Assembly (NCBI GenBank): GCA_964483775.1
Contig: CAZADA010000136.1
Location: 1-6,624 of the forward strand
Direction: 5' to 3'
From: CAZADA01 sp964483775
Lineage (GTDB): Bacteria; Pseudomonadota; Alphaproteobacteria; Caulobacterales; Maricaulaceae
DNA: 6,624 nt
A program made the position numbers and the translations under genes. The notes beneath the pieces are model-generated. The model searched no databases. It was given only the letters and a program-made list of their open reading frames with translations, and was not told the DNA's origin. Shown piece by piece: positions 1 to 5,892 of the stretch; the stretch's first letter is position 1; each line of letters opens with the position of its first letter.

Positions 1-830
1 AACCCCGCGAAGTCGATGTTCACGTAGTGGTTGATGGGCTGGCCGGTGAGCTCGTGCAAGGCGATCGCAAGGAGCCGAAAACTGCCGACCACGGCGATTA
101 ACCCGCCGTCGCGTCTCGCCCGCCTTCTCGCCTCCGAGAGTGCGTCTTGCGGGGGCGCATGCGTTTCAACGCCGCCTGCCTCATCGTCAAGAAACGACGC
201 GGCTTGGGCCTCCGACAACACCCCGCGCACGGCAAGCTCGGTCTCGTCCTGGACCAGCCCACCGATCGACCACGCCTCAGCAAGACCAATCCACACCGCC
301 GCGGTATCAGCTAACGTCCAGGGCTCAGGACCAGCCATCAGCACCGCATACTCCGGCGGAGTGGCGAACGCCTCACTGGCGAGCGCGGCGTTGACGCCGG
401 CGACATACGCCTCGCCGGCCACCCGAGCCGCCCCATCAAGTCGGGCGGCCATATCGTCAGCGAGCCGTCCATAGCCAAGCGCGCGGGCGCGTCGGTCGCT
501 GTCGGCGGCCCCAGGACCGAGCAAGCTGGCCAGACGCCCCGTCACGCGCCGTCGCGTGATGTCCATTTGGTGGTAGCGATCCTGGGCGTGAGCAAAGCCC
601 AGTCCGAAATACACGTCGCTTTCGGTTTGCGCGAAAATGTGCGGGACGCCGCGCTGGTCGCGAGCGATCACGATGGCCCCCTGGGCGCCCGTGATCACAA
701 ACTCCCCGCTGATCGCTGGCGCGCTTTGCGTCAGACGCGCACCGACATGGCGCGCATACAGCCAAGCCCCCAGCGCCGACAGCGCTAAGACAACGACCAG
801 AACAACCAGCGTCCACCGCAACGGGCCCAT
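1..830 (-). CDS. Penicillin acylase family (peptidase S45) protein, N-terminal part, cut by left edge
   Basis: S45 enzymes are Ntn-hydrolases that cleave amide bonds (beta-lactam side chains, acyl-homoserine lactones and similar), usually in the periplasm after self-processing into two chains. The start is the ATG at 830-828, set by a strong AGGAGG six bases upstream. Residues ~5-26 form one hydrophobic segment, an uncleaved anchor or signal. Residues 53-105 carry the classic S45 alpha-chain block: ARDQRGVPHIFAQ, then GLGFAHAQDRYHQMD and RRRVTGRLASLLG. Residues 136-150 (ARVAGEAYVAGVNAAL) and 158-175 (PPEYAVLMAGPEPWTLADT) are also family-typical. The frame stays open to the left edge (276 codons seen). 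The family's nucleophile motif (Gly-Ser-Asn) is not seen. From about residue 241 the S45 resemblance fades, and residues 260-276 look like an LCP domain (see findings). An arginine-rich stretch with rare AGA/AGG codons (residues 232-240) precedes this. It may be a normal S45 gene continuing outside the window, a fusion, or an assembly join. Substrate cannot be predicted. Confidence 0.85.
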   Translation of the reverse strand, partial: MGPLRWTLVVLVVVLALSALGAWLYARHVGARLTQSAPAISGEFVITGAQGAIVIARDQRGVPHIFAQTESDVYFGLGFAHAQDRYHQMDITRRRVTGRLASLLGPGAADSDRRARALGYGRLADDMAARLDGAARVAGEAYVAGVNAALASEAFATPPEYAVLMAGPEPWTLADTAAVWIGLAEAWSIGGLVQDETELAVRGVLSEAQAASFLDDEAGGVETHAPPQDALSEARRRARRDGGLIAVVGSFRLLAIALHELTGQPINHYVNIDFAG

Positions 831-836
831 GGCTCC

Positions 837-842
837 CCTCCT
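837..842 (-). promoter_or_regulatory. Ribosome binding site of the S45 gene
   Basis: Minus-strand AGGAGG lies six bases before the ATG at 830-828. It is the best Shine-Dalgarno match in the window and fixes the start of the acylase gene. An out-of-frame start at 816 in the same region has no such support. Confidence 0.75.
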
Positions 843-869
843 GGCGCTCCCCTCATCCCCAACACGGAA

Positions 870-884
870 CTGACAACTTGTCAG
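870..884. promoter_or_regulatory. Perfect 7+1+7 palindrome, possible operator
   Basis: CTGACAACTTGTCAG is a perfect inverted repeat with a single central base. It lies 39 bases upstream of the minus-strand acylase ATG and 85 bases upstream of the plus-strand SDR ATG. Size, symmetry and placement fit a binding site for a dimeric helix-turn-helix repressor. The TTGTCA half on either strand could also act as a poor -35 box, but I see no convincing -10 box at the right distance. No regulator gene is visible in the window, so the role is inference. Confidence 0.45.
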
Positions 885-904
885 AAACCCACGACCAAAT
901 CGAG

Positions 905-920
905 GCGCACAGCTGTGCGC
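905..920. promoter_or_regulatory. Perfect 16-base palindrome, possible second operator
   Basis: GCGCACAGCTGTGCGC is fully self-complementary, with 8-base arms and no spacer. Its centre is about 35 bases from the centre of the palindrome at 870-884, roughly three and a half helical turns. The two share only a loose TGT/ACA core. With no loop bases it cannot form an efficient RNA hairpin, so a protein-binding site is more likely than a terminator. Function is inferred from symmetry and position only. Confidence 0.4.
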
Positions 921-969
921 GCGCCAAAGCGCCCTTGCCAAACGCAACACGCCACGCACATCGCCTGTC

Positions 970-1683
970 ATGGACAGTCTTCAAGATGGATATTGCGCCG
1001 TGGTCATCGGCGCCAGCGGCGGGATCGGCTCAGCTTTGGTTGAACGCCTGAGCGCCGATCGCCGCTGCGCCCAGGTTCTCAGCTATTCGCGCACGCCCAC
1101 GCCGGTCGCCGAGCCGATCGATGTGACCGATGAGGCCAGCGTTATCGCCGCCGCCGCGCACGCCAAGGCTCAGGCTGAGGACGGCGTGGATCTGGTGGTC
1201 AGCGCTGTGGGCGTCCTAACGATCAACGGTCAAGCGCCGGAAAAGGCGCTCTCCCAGCTCGATCCGGCCATCATGGCGGAAGCGTTCGCGGTCAACGCCA
1301 TCGGCCCGGCGCTCGCGCTCAAACACTTTGCGCCGCTGCTGCCGCGCCGTCGCCGCTCGCTCATCGGCGTGCTGACCGCAAAGGTCGGCTCGGTGAGCGA
1401 CAACCGGTTGGGCGGTTGGGTGTCCTACCGCGCCGCCAAGGCGGCTGCGAACCAAATCGTGCGCACGGCCGCCATAGAAATCCAGCGCACCCGCCCCATG
1501 GCTGTCTGCGTCGCGCTACAGCCTGGAACGGTCGCCACCAAAATGAGCGATCCTTACGCCGGTGCGCGAGAGCGCCTCTCGCCCGATCAATCCGCCACCC
1601 GTCTGCTCAGCGTTCTTGATGGACTGGCAGAGGCCGACACCGGCGGATTTTTCGATCATGCCGGCCAAGCCATCGCGTGGTGA
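970..1683 (+). CDS. Short-chain dehydrogenase/reductase (SDR), classical type
   Basis: A complete 237-residue cytoplasmic NAD(P)-dependent oxidoreductase of usual SDR length; substrate unknown. The Rossmann cofactor motif is VVIGASGGIG at residues 11-20. Asp51 (IDVTDE) is the usual adenine-ring contact, SAVGVL at 78-83 replaces the common NNAG, and Asn109 lies in FAVNAIGP. The catalytic Tyr/Lys pair is Tyr153-Lys157 in SYRAAKAAANQ. The segment VGSVSDNRLGGW (139-150), QPGTVATKMSDPY (184-196) and the terminal FFDHAGQAIAW match the SDR group resembling C-factor/carbonyl reductase 'sniffer' proteins. Where those relatives often have SAR or SSR, this protein has Thr136-Ala-Lys, so the catalytic hydroxyl may come from Thr136, Ser141 or Ser143. 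The ATG has no clear Shine-Dalgarno sequence and sits in the middle of a small inverted repeat (CTGTC-ATG-GACAG, 965-977). The start is chosen because the Rossmann strand begins about ten residues later. It is divergent from the acylase and 145 bases upstream of the M14 gene. Confidence 0.93.
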   Translation: MDSLQDGYCAVVIGASGGIGSALVERLSADRRCAQVLSYSRTPTPVAEPIDVTDEASVIAAAAHAKAQAEDGVDLVVSAVGVLTINGQAPEKALSQLDPAIMAEAFAVNAIGPALALKHFAPLLPRRRRSLIGVLTAKVGSVSDNRLGGWVSYRAAKAAANQIVRTAAIEIQRTRPMAVCVALQPGTVATKMSDPYAGARERLSPDQSATRLLSVLDGLAEADTGGFFDHAGQAIAW

Positions 1684-1828
1684 GACGACCCATGCGACGC
1701 GACGGCGACCGTGCGCGCTCGCTTTTGGCGCCGACGTCGCCATCGCCTTCAGTCAAGGGCCTGGTCGGCGCAAGATCGAACCGCTAGGCTCCAGGCGCAT
1801 AAGCACAACGATGACGGGGGCGGCCGCC

Positions 1829-4483
1829 ATGACGGGCAAACAATCAGTATTCAACAGACTCATCACGCTGGTCGGGTTAATGGCGGCGACCCTTGCGCCA
1901 GCCCAGGCCGAACCGTTCGAGTACTTCCTGATTGACGGCGTTGAATACGATCAATCGGTGCCGATCCCGGACGACTGGTTTGGCTTTGGTCTCGGCGAGC
2001 GGGCCGTACGCCATCACCAAATGGTCAGCTATCTGACGGCCGTCGCCGAAGGGTCCGACCGCATCACTGTCGAGACCATCGGCCATAGCCATGAGGGCCG
2101 GCCGATCCTGTTCTTTGTTGTGACCTCGCCGGAGAACCACGCCCGCTTAGACGACATCCGCGCAGCGCATTTGGCGCGCTTGGAAACCGGGGAGGCGCCC
2201 AGTGAGGACATCCCCGCCGTCCTTTGGATCAACTACGGCGTCCACGGCGCTGAATCCACCAGCATGGACGCCGCCATTCCCGCGCTCTACCACCTCGCCG
2301 CAGCCCAGGGCGAGGCCATTGAACAAACTCTGGCCGAAAGCGTGGTGCTCATCACAGCCGTCTACAATCCCGATGGCCATGCACGGCGGATCAATCATGT
2401 CGACACCTTCGCCGGCGCGGTCCCCGTCACTGATCCGGCTCACGAACAGCACCAACTTTGGATCGAAGCGCGCACCAACCATTATTGGTTCGACTTGAAC
2501 CGCCAGTGGTTGCTGCTCACCCAGCCCGAAGCCCAAGCATGGGTCGCCAAATGGCACGCCTGGAAGCCCTATGTGACAGCCGACTACCATGAGATGGGCT
2601 CTGAGGCGTCCTACTACTTCCACCCCGGCGAGCCCCAGCGCCGCAATCCCCTGATCCCCGAACAAGCCCGTGAGCTCGCCCTCGCCATTGCCGGCCACCA
2701 CGCCGCCTTTTTCGACAGCGAACAACGCCTCTACTACGCCGAAGAGCGCTTCGACAATTTCTACGTCGGCAAGGGCTCAACCTACCCCCAGGTCAATGGC
2801 GGCGTTGGCATCTTGTTTGAGGTCGGCGCGGCGCGCGGCGGTCAGATCCAAAGCGCCAGCGGCCTTCGCACCTATGCTGACAACATCCGCATGCATTTTC
2901 GCACCACGCTTACGACGATTGAAGGCGGCCTCGCCAACGCCGATGCGCTCGAAGCCTATCAGCGTGAGTTCTTTCAGCGAGCAAGCCGCGACGCCGCCAC
3001 CGACGATCGCCGCGCCTTTGTCTTCACCACCGCCGGCGACGCCGCCCGTCGCCACCGGTTTGTCGAGCTGCTGCTCACCCACGACATCACCGTCCATCGT
3101 TTGGGCGACACGATCACCGTCAACGAGATCACGTTCGACGCCGACACAAGCTTCATCGTACCGCTCAACCAGAGCCAATATCGTATGGTGCGGGGTATCT
3201 TTGACCGCGTGACCGAGTTTGAAGAAGACGTCTTCTACGATGTGTCCGGTTGGACGTTGCCGCTCGCCTATGATCTCGACCACGCCACTGTGCAGGGCCG
3301 CGCCTTCAATACAGGGCTACTGGGCGATGTGGTTACCGAGGCGCCGCGCCCCACATTCGCCCCCCCGCCAACCGAAGCCTACGGCTATATCTTTGACTGG
3401 ACGGAGTTTTACGCCCCGCGCGCCCTCCATCGCTTGCTGCGCGAGGATGTGTTTGCGCGCATCGCCACCACGCCGGCGACCCTGCCCACCGCCGACGGCG
3501 AAGTGACCGTCGGCCGCGGCGCGGTGTTTGTCCCGCTGAGCCTGCAAACCACGGCGCGCAGCGACATCGACGCCATCATCGCCGCCATCGCGGCCGAAGA
3601 CGGCGTTGAGGTCCACGCCGTAACATCGGGCTTTTCCCAGCAAGCCGGCGCTGACGTCGGGGGACCAAGCTTTGAGCCCGTGCAAGCGCCATCCGTGCTT
3701 GTCGTGTTTGACGACGGCGTCTCGTACTACGACGCTGGCGAGGTGTGGCACATGCTCGACTATCACATGCACATGCCGATCACGTTGCGCCGCAAAGATG
3801 AACTCGTTGGTCTGGATTGGTCGCGCTACACCCACCTGATTATGCCCGGCGGCGGGAATGTCGCCCTGCCCGAACCGGTTCTGCCGCGCGTGCGCCAGTG
3901 GGTGAACGAGGGCGGCACCGTCATCGCGCTGCGCCAGTCAGCGGCCTGGGCTCAAGCCACCCTGATGACGGCCCCGCCAGTCATGAACGGCGCGCCGGGT
4001 GACGACGCGCCCGCCGCCATGCCGACAACCGTTGAGGAAACCGCCGATGAAGCCGGCGCGCCCCAACGCTTCGACTACGCAGAACGCGGCTTGCGCGACG
4101 CCGAACACGTCATCGGCGGCGCCATCGTCGCCACCGATCTGGACATCTCCCATCCGTTGGGCTTTGGCTATACAGACCGCGTTCTGCCAAGCCACCGTAA
4201 CACGACGCTGGTCCTCGATTGGCCCGAAGGCGACCCCTTCGCCGCCCCAGCCGCATATGTGGACACGGATCTGGTCTTGAGCGGTTACGCGTCCGAGCGC
4301 CGCCAAAGCGAAATCGCCGGGTCGCCCATGGCCGTTGCTGAACGTCATGGCGCGGGCACGGTGATCATGATCGCCGACAACCCGGTGTTCCGCGGGACAT
4401 TTGTTGGGACCAACAAATTGTTTTTAAACGCGATCTTCTTCAGTCGCCTGATCGATCCGGCGCGCGGCGACTACACGCCGTGA
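1829..4483 (+). CDS. Secreted M14 zinc carboxypeptidase-like protein with C-terminal GATase1-like domain
   Basis: An 884-residue exported metallopeptidase, the usual length for the large bacterial M14-like proteins with this architecture. Residues 1-27 are a signal peptide ending APAQA|EP. The M14 domain spans about 55-370. HSHEGRPI (86-93) leads into the zinc motif HGAES (His139, Glu142). NPDGHARR (180-187) and FDLNRQW (221-227, with the Asn-Arg pair that binds the substrate carboxylate in the family) follow. DYHEMG holds the third zinc ligand, His254, and GVGILFEVG carries the likely catalytic Glu331. All key residues are present, so an active peptidase is likely. Residues ~390-615 are a linking region. 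Residues ~621-875 resemble a class I glutamine amidotransferase/DJ-1 fold (VLVVFDDG, then YTHLIMPGGG and WVNEGGTVIALRQSAAW) but have no cysteine at the expected nucleophile position. The start at 1829 has a G-run eight bases upstream; an in-frame ATG at 1811 (MTGAAA added) is the alternative. The frame is open back to 1562, but that part overlaps the SDR and would bury the signal peptide. Substrate is unknown; periplasmic peptide trimming is the reasonable inference. Confidence 0.95.
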   Translation: MTGKQSVFNRLITLVGLMAATLAPAQAEPFEYFLIDGVEYDQSVPIPDDWFGFGLGERAVRHHQMVSYLTAVAEGSDRITVETIGHSHEGRPILFFVVTSPENHARLDDIRAAHLARLETGEAPSEDIPAVLWINYGVHGAESTSMDAAIPALYHLAAAQGEAIEQTLAESVVLITAVYNPDGHARRINHVDTFAGAVPVTDPAHEQHQLWIEARTNHYWFDLNRQWLLLTQPEAQAWVAKWHAWKPYVTADYHEMGSEASYYFHPGEPQRRNPLIPEQARELALAIAGHHAAFFDSEQRLYYAEERFDNFYVGKGSTYPQVNGGVGILFEVGAARGGQIQSASGLRTYADNIRMHFRTTLTTIEGGLANADALEAYQREFFQRASRDAATDDRRAFVFTTAGDAARRHRFVELLLTHDITVHRLGDTITVNEITFDADTSFIVPLNQSQYRMVRGIFDRVTEFEEDVFYDVSGWTLPLAYDLDHATVQGRAFNTGLLGDVVTEAPRPTFAPPPTEAYGYIFDWTEFYAPRALHRLLREDVFARIATTPATLPTADGEVTVGRGAVFVPLSLQTTARSDIDAIIAAIAAEDGVEVHAVTSGFSQQAGADVGGPSFEPVQAPSVLVVFDDGVSYYDAGEVWHMLDYHMHMPITLRRKDELVGLDWSRYTHLIMPGGGNVALPEPVLPRVRQWVNEGGTVIALRQSAAWAQATLMTAPPVMNGAPGDDAPAAMPTTVEETADEAGAPQRFDYAERGLRDAEHVIGGAIVATDLDISHPLGFGYTDRVLPSHRNTTLVLDWPEGDPFAAPAAYVDTDLVLSGYASERRQSEIAGSPMAVAERHGAGTVIMIADNPVFRGTFVGTNKLFLNAIFFSRLIDPARGDYTP

Positions 4484-4497
4484 TCAGCTAGCAGAGC

Positions 4498-4521
4498 GCC
4501 GCGGGCCCATGCGCCCGCGGC
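4498..4521. terminator. GC-rich stem-loop between convergent genes, probable bidirectional terminator
   Basis: A perfect 9-base-pair stem (GCCGCGGGC / GCCCGCGGC) with a six-base loop (CCATGC) begins 14 bases after the M14 stop codon and lies about 57 bases past the lipoprotein stop on the other strand. Its placement between two converging genes suggests transcript ends or 3'-end protection. Neither strand shows a T-run after the stem, so it is not a textbook intrinsic terminator and may rely on Rho or simply stabilise the mRNA ends. Confidence 0.5.
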
Positions 4522-4577
4522 CGCGCCAACACGCGCCACAATCGATCGCGTCAAACAGGCGCCCGATCGCCCCGGCG

Positions 4578-5111
4578 TCACTCGGTCGAACAGAAATGCG
4601 GCCATCCGTCCGGCTCGGTGTTGCGGCTTTGCCCCGCATCACAGCCGGCTTCCAGGTGGGGACCCAAATGGTCTACGAGCCAACGGATGCGCAGATGGAT
4701 CTCTTCCGGCGTCGGGATTGAGGTCGGGCTGTCGTCCAGCCAATCCGGCGCTTCGATGTGCAAGCAATCATCCACGCCCACCAGGCCGTGCTCACACGTC
4801 ATCTTTTGCAGCTGATAGAGTGAAAACGCAGCGTCCCGCGTCGCCCACCCCGCCCGCTGCAACAAGGATTGGTCAGTGACCTCGGGCAAGGTCCGCGCCG
4901 GCGGCCCGATGATCACGCCTTCGATCGCCCGGTTGAGCAAAACGCCGTACCGCTCAGCGCTGATCGTCAAGTTCCACGGATCAAGATCAGCTTCGAACAC
5001 CTCCTCGGGGCTCGCCTGCGCATCGACCGGGCCGGCCGCGTTCGGGTCTGTGTGCGCACAGCCGGCGACCAAGGCTGACGCGGCAAAAAGCATCCAAGGA
5101 ACTTGTCTCAT
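4578..5111 (-). CDS. Unrecognised outer-membrane-type lipoprotein
   Basis: A 177-residue predicted lipoprotein that I cannot assign to a family. Residues 1-17 form a signal peptide ending in the lipobox LVAG|C, with Cys18 the lipidated residue. Ala at +2 gives no inner-membrane retention signal, so outer-membrane sorting is expected. The mature part starts with a flexible Ala/Pro/Asp-rich stretch (19-40). A mostly helical body follows, including WNLTISAERYGVLLNRAIEG (46-65) and TRDAAFSLYQLQKM (91-104). Four further cysteines (106, 116, 157, 174) could form two disulfides. The C-terminal part is Trp/His/Asp-rich. The start at 5111 is preferred over an in-frame ATG at 5126 because minus-strand GAGGA lies eight bases upstream of it and the signal peptide then has normal length. 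It lies 156 bases downstream of the secreted-protein gene on the same strand and converges with the M14 gene. The lipoprotein call is firm; the function is unknown. Confidence 0.82.
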   Translation of the reverse strand: MRQVPWMLFAASALVAGCAHTDPNAAGPVDAQASPEEVFEADLDPWNLTISAERYGVLLNRAIEGVIIGPPARTLPEVTDQSLLQRAGWATRDAAFSLYQLQKMTCEHGLVGVDDCLHIEAPDWLDDSPTSIPTPEEIHLRIRWLVDHLGPHLEAGCDAGQSRNTEPDGWPHFCSTE

Positions 5112-5119
5112 GTTGGCAA

Positions 5120-5124
5120 TCCTC
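5120..5124 (-). promoter_or_regulatory. Ribosome binding site deciding the lipoprotein start
   Basis: Minus-strand GAGGA sits eight bases before the ATG at 5111-5109 and overlaps the alternative upstream ATG at 5126-5124. This favours the shorter protein. Confidence 0.5.
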
Positions 5125-5174
5125 ATGGCATGGCGTTATGGCGGCGACCGCCGCATCGCCTCGTTGGAGATCAC

Positions 5175-5205
5175 AGCATAGTGCGAACCAAGCCGCATGG
5201 CGCAA
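5175..5205 (-). promoter_or_regulatory. Possible weak promoter for the lipoprotein gene
   Basis: On the minus strand TATGCT (5180-5175) resembles a -10 box, with TTGCGC (5205-5200) as a poor -35 box at a long 19-base spacing. Two AACCAAG direct repeats (plus-strand 5186-5192 and 5204-5210) overlap this region. This would give a leader of about 60 bases. The match is weak and could be chance. Confidence 0.2.
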
Positions 5206-5267
5206 CCAAGAACCCGATGGCCGCGCCGCTCCGCCGGTTCGACCAAGCGCCGAGGCGCCTGCCCTGT

Positions 5268-5789
5268 TCAGGGAAACGTGACCGATTGGAAGAAGGGGTA
5301 GGTTTCGCGCAGCAACGCGATCTGCCCCTCATCCGTGGAGCGAAGGAAATACCAACGGCCGTTATCGAGCAGAGCCAACACCTGGGAATCCAAAGAAACA
5401 GGCGCGCCCTCGTAGGTCGCTTCAATCCAAACCGGCAAGAAGACCCACGCGTAAACCGCACCGGCCTCATCGATGTGGTCGGTCACGTCCACGCCCTCCA
5501 GGTCCGCGGCGACGCTCTGGAAAGACATTTGCTCAGTGAAGGCGGTTTCTAACAAAGCGCCGAGCTCAGCTTTGGCGTCATCGACACTGAGTTCCATCAT
5601 CTCAGCCAGAAGAAGGACAATCCGCGGCGGCATGGCGTCGACCGCCCCTCGCCCATCTGCGCTGATGAGGGACGACGCATAGAGATCAAAAGCCGCCGAC
5701 AGTTGGTTGAGTTCCCTATCTGTCGGCGGTCGAGCAACGGCGGCGACACACATGAGCAGACTGGCCAAAATCGCGAAGACAAACCGCAT
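5268..5789 (-). CDS. Unrecognised small secreted protein
   Basis: A 173-residue protein with a clear Sec signal peptide: Arg2, a hydrophobic core at 3-17 and a likely cut at AVA|RP after residue 19. Cys14 lies inside the core without a lipobox, so it is not a lipoprotein. The mature part has helices first (DRELNQLSAAFDLYASSL at 24-41, and 55-88), then a strand-rich half (AVYAWVFLPVWIEATYEG at 111-128; VLALLDNGRWYFLRS at 137-151), then a short helix. Helices followed by strands ending in 'NGRWYF' recalls NTF2/SnoaL-like domains, but this is only a topology impression and I do not recognise the family. The ATG at 5789 is chosen because GGAGG lies five bases upstream; a GTG four codons earlier (5801) overlaps that site. 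It is upstream of and co-directional with the lipoprotein gene and divergent from ubiD. A periplasmic location is expected; its role is unknown. Confidence 0.78.
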   Translation of the reverse strand: MRFVFAILASLLMCVAAVARPPTDRELNQLSAAFDLYASSLISADGRGAVDAMPPRIVLLLAEMMELSVDDAKAELGALLETAFTEQMSFQSVAADLEGVDVTDHIDEAGAVYAWVFLPVWIEATYEGAPVSLDSQVLALLDNGRWYFLRSTDEGQIALLRETYPFFQSVTFP

Positions 5790-5794
5790 CACAC

Positions 5795-5799
5795 CCTCC
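5795..5799 (-). promoter_or_regulatory. Ribosome binding site deciding the secreted-protein start
   Basis: Minus-strand GGAGG lies five bases before the ATG at 5789-5787. It overlaps the alternative GTG codon at 5801, which therefore is unlikely to be the start. Confidence 0.65.
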
Positions 5800-5847
5800 A
5801 CACTCCGTCTTGGTGACCGCTCGTCGCATCGCCATCCCGACCGATCC

Positions 5848-5871
5848 TCCCTAAATGGAACTCATCCCTAA
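5848..5871. repeat. TCCCTAA direct repeat pair in the divergent ubiD control region
   Basis: Two copies of TCCCTAA (5848-5854 and 5865-5871) are spaced by 17 bases start to start, between the divergent secreted-protein and ubiD genes. Read on the minus strand they are TTAGGGA repeats. Such spacing can reflect binding of a regulator along one helix face, but seven-base repeats can also arise by chance. Confidence 0.3.
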
Positions 5872-5892
5872 CCGATGTGCGGTTGAACCACC

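Noticed and set aside
31..474. Plus-strand open frame opposite the acylase gene
   Set aside because: Its translation is Ser/Ala/Pro-rich low-complexity sequence typical of a GC-rich antisense frame, and the opposite strand has clear S45 motifs.
457..816. Minus-strand open frame inside the acylase region in another frame
   Set aside because: It is the +1 shadow of the S45 frame; it lacks a ribosome binding site and any recognisable motif, while the frame starting at 830 has both.
1..830. Frameshifted acylase pseudogene
   Set aside because: The frame from 830 to the edge is uninterrupted, and the other two minus-strand frames over 1-130 show no S45 continuation, so there is no evidence for a simple frameshift.
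1562..1828. Upstream extension of the M14 reading frame
   Set aside because: It overlaps the SDR coding sequence out of frame, shows no protein-like pattern, and would place the signal peptide about 90 residues inside the protein.
2147..2725. Minus-strand open frames of up to 192 codons opposite the M14 gene
   Set aside because: The plus strand holds intact zinc and catalytic motifs over the same bases; the antisense frames have no motifs or plausible starts.
5263..5274. CCCTGTTCAGGG inverted repeat at the secreted-protein stop codon
   Set aside because: It has only a five-base stem and a two-base loop, and overlaps the stop codon without a T-run, so it is too weak to call a terminator.
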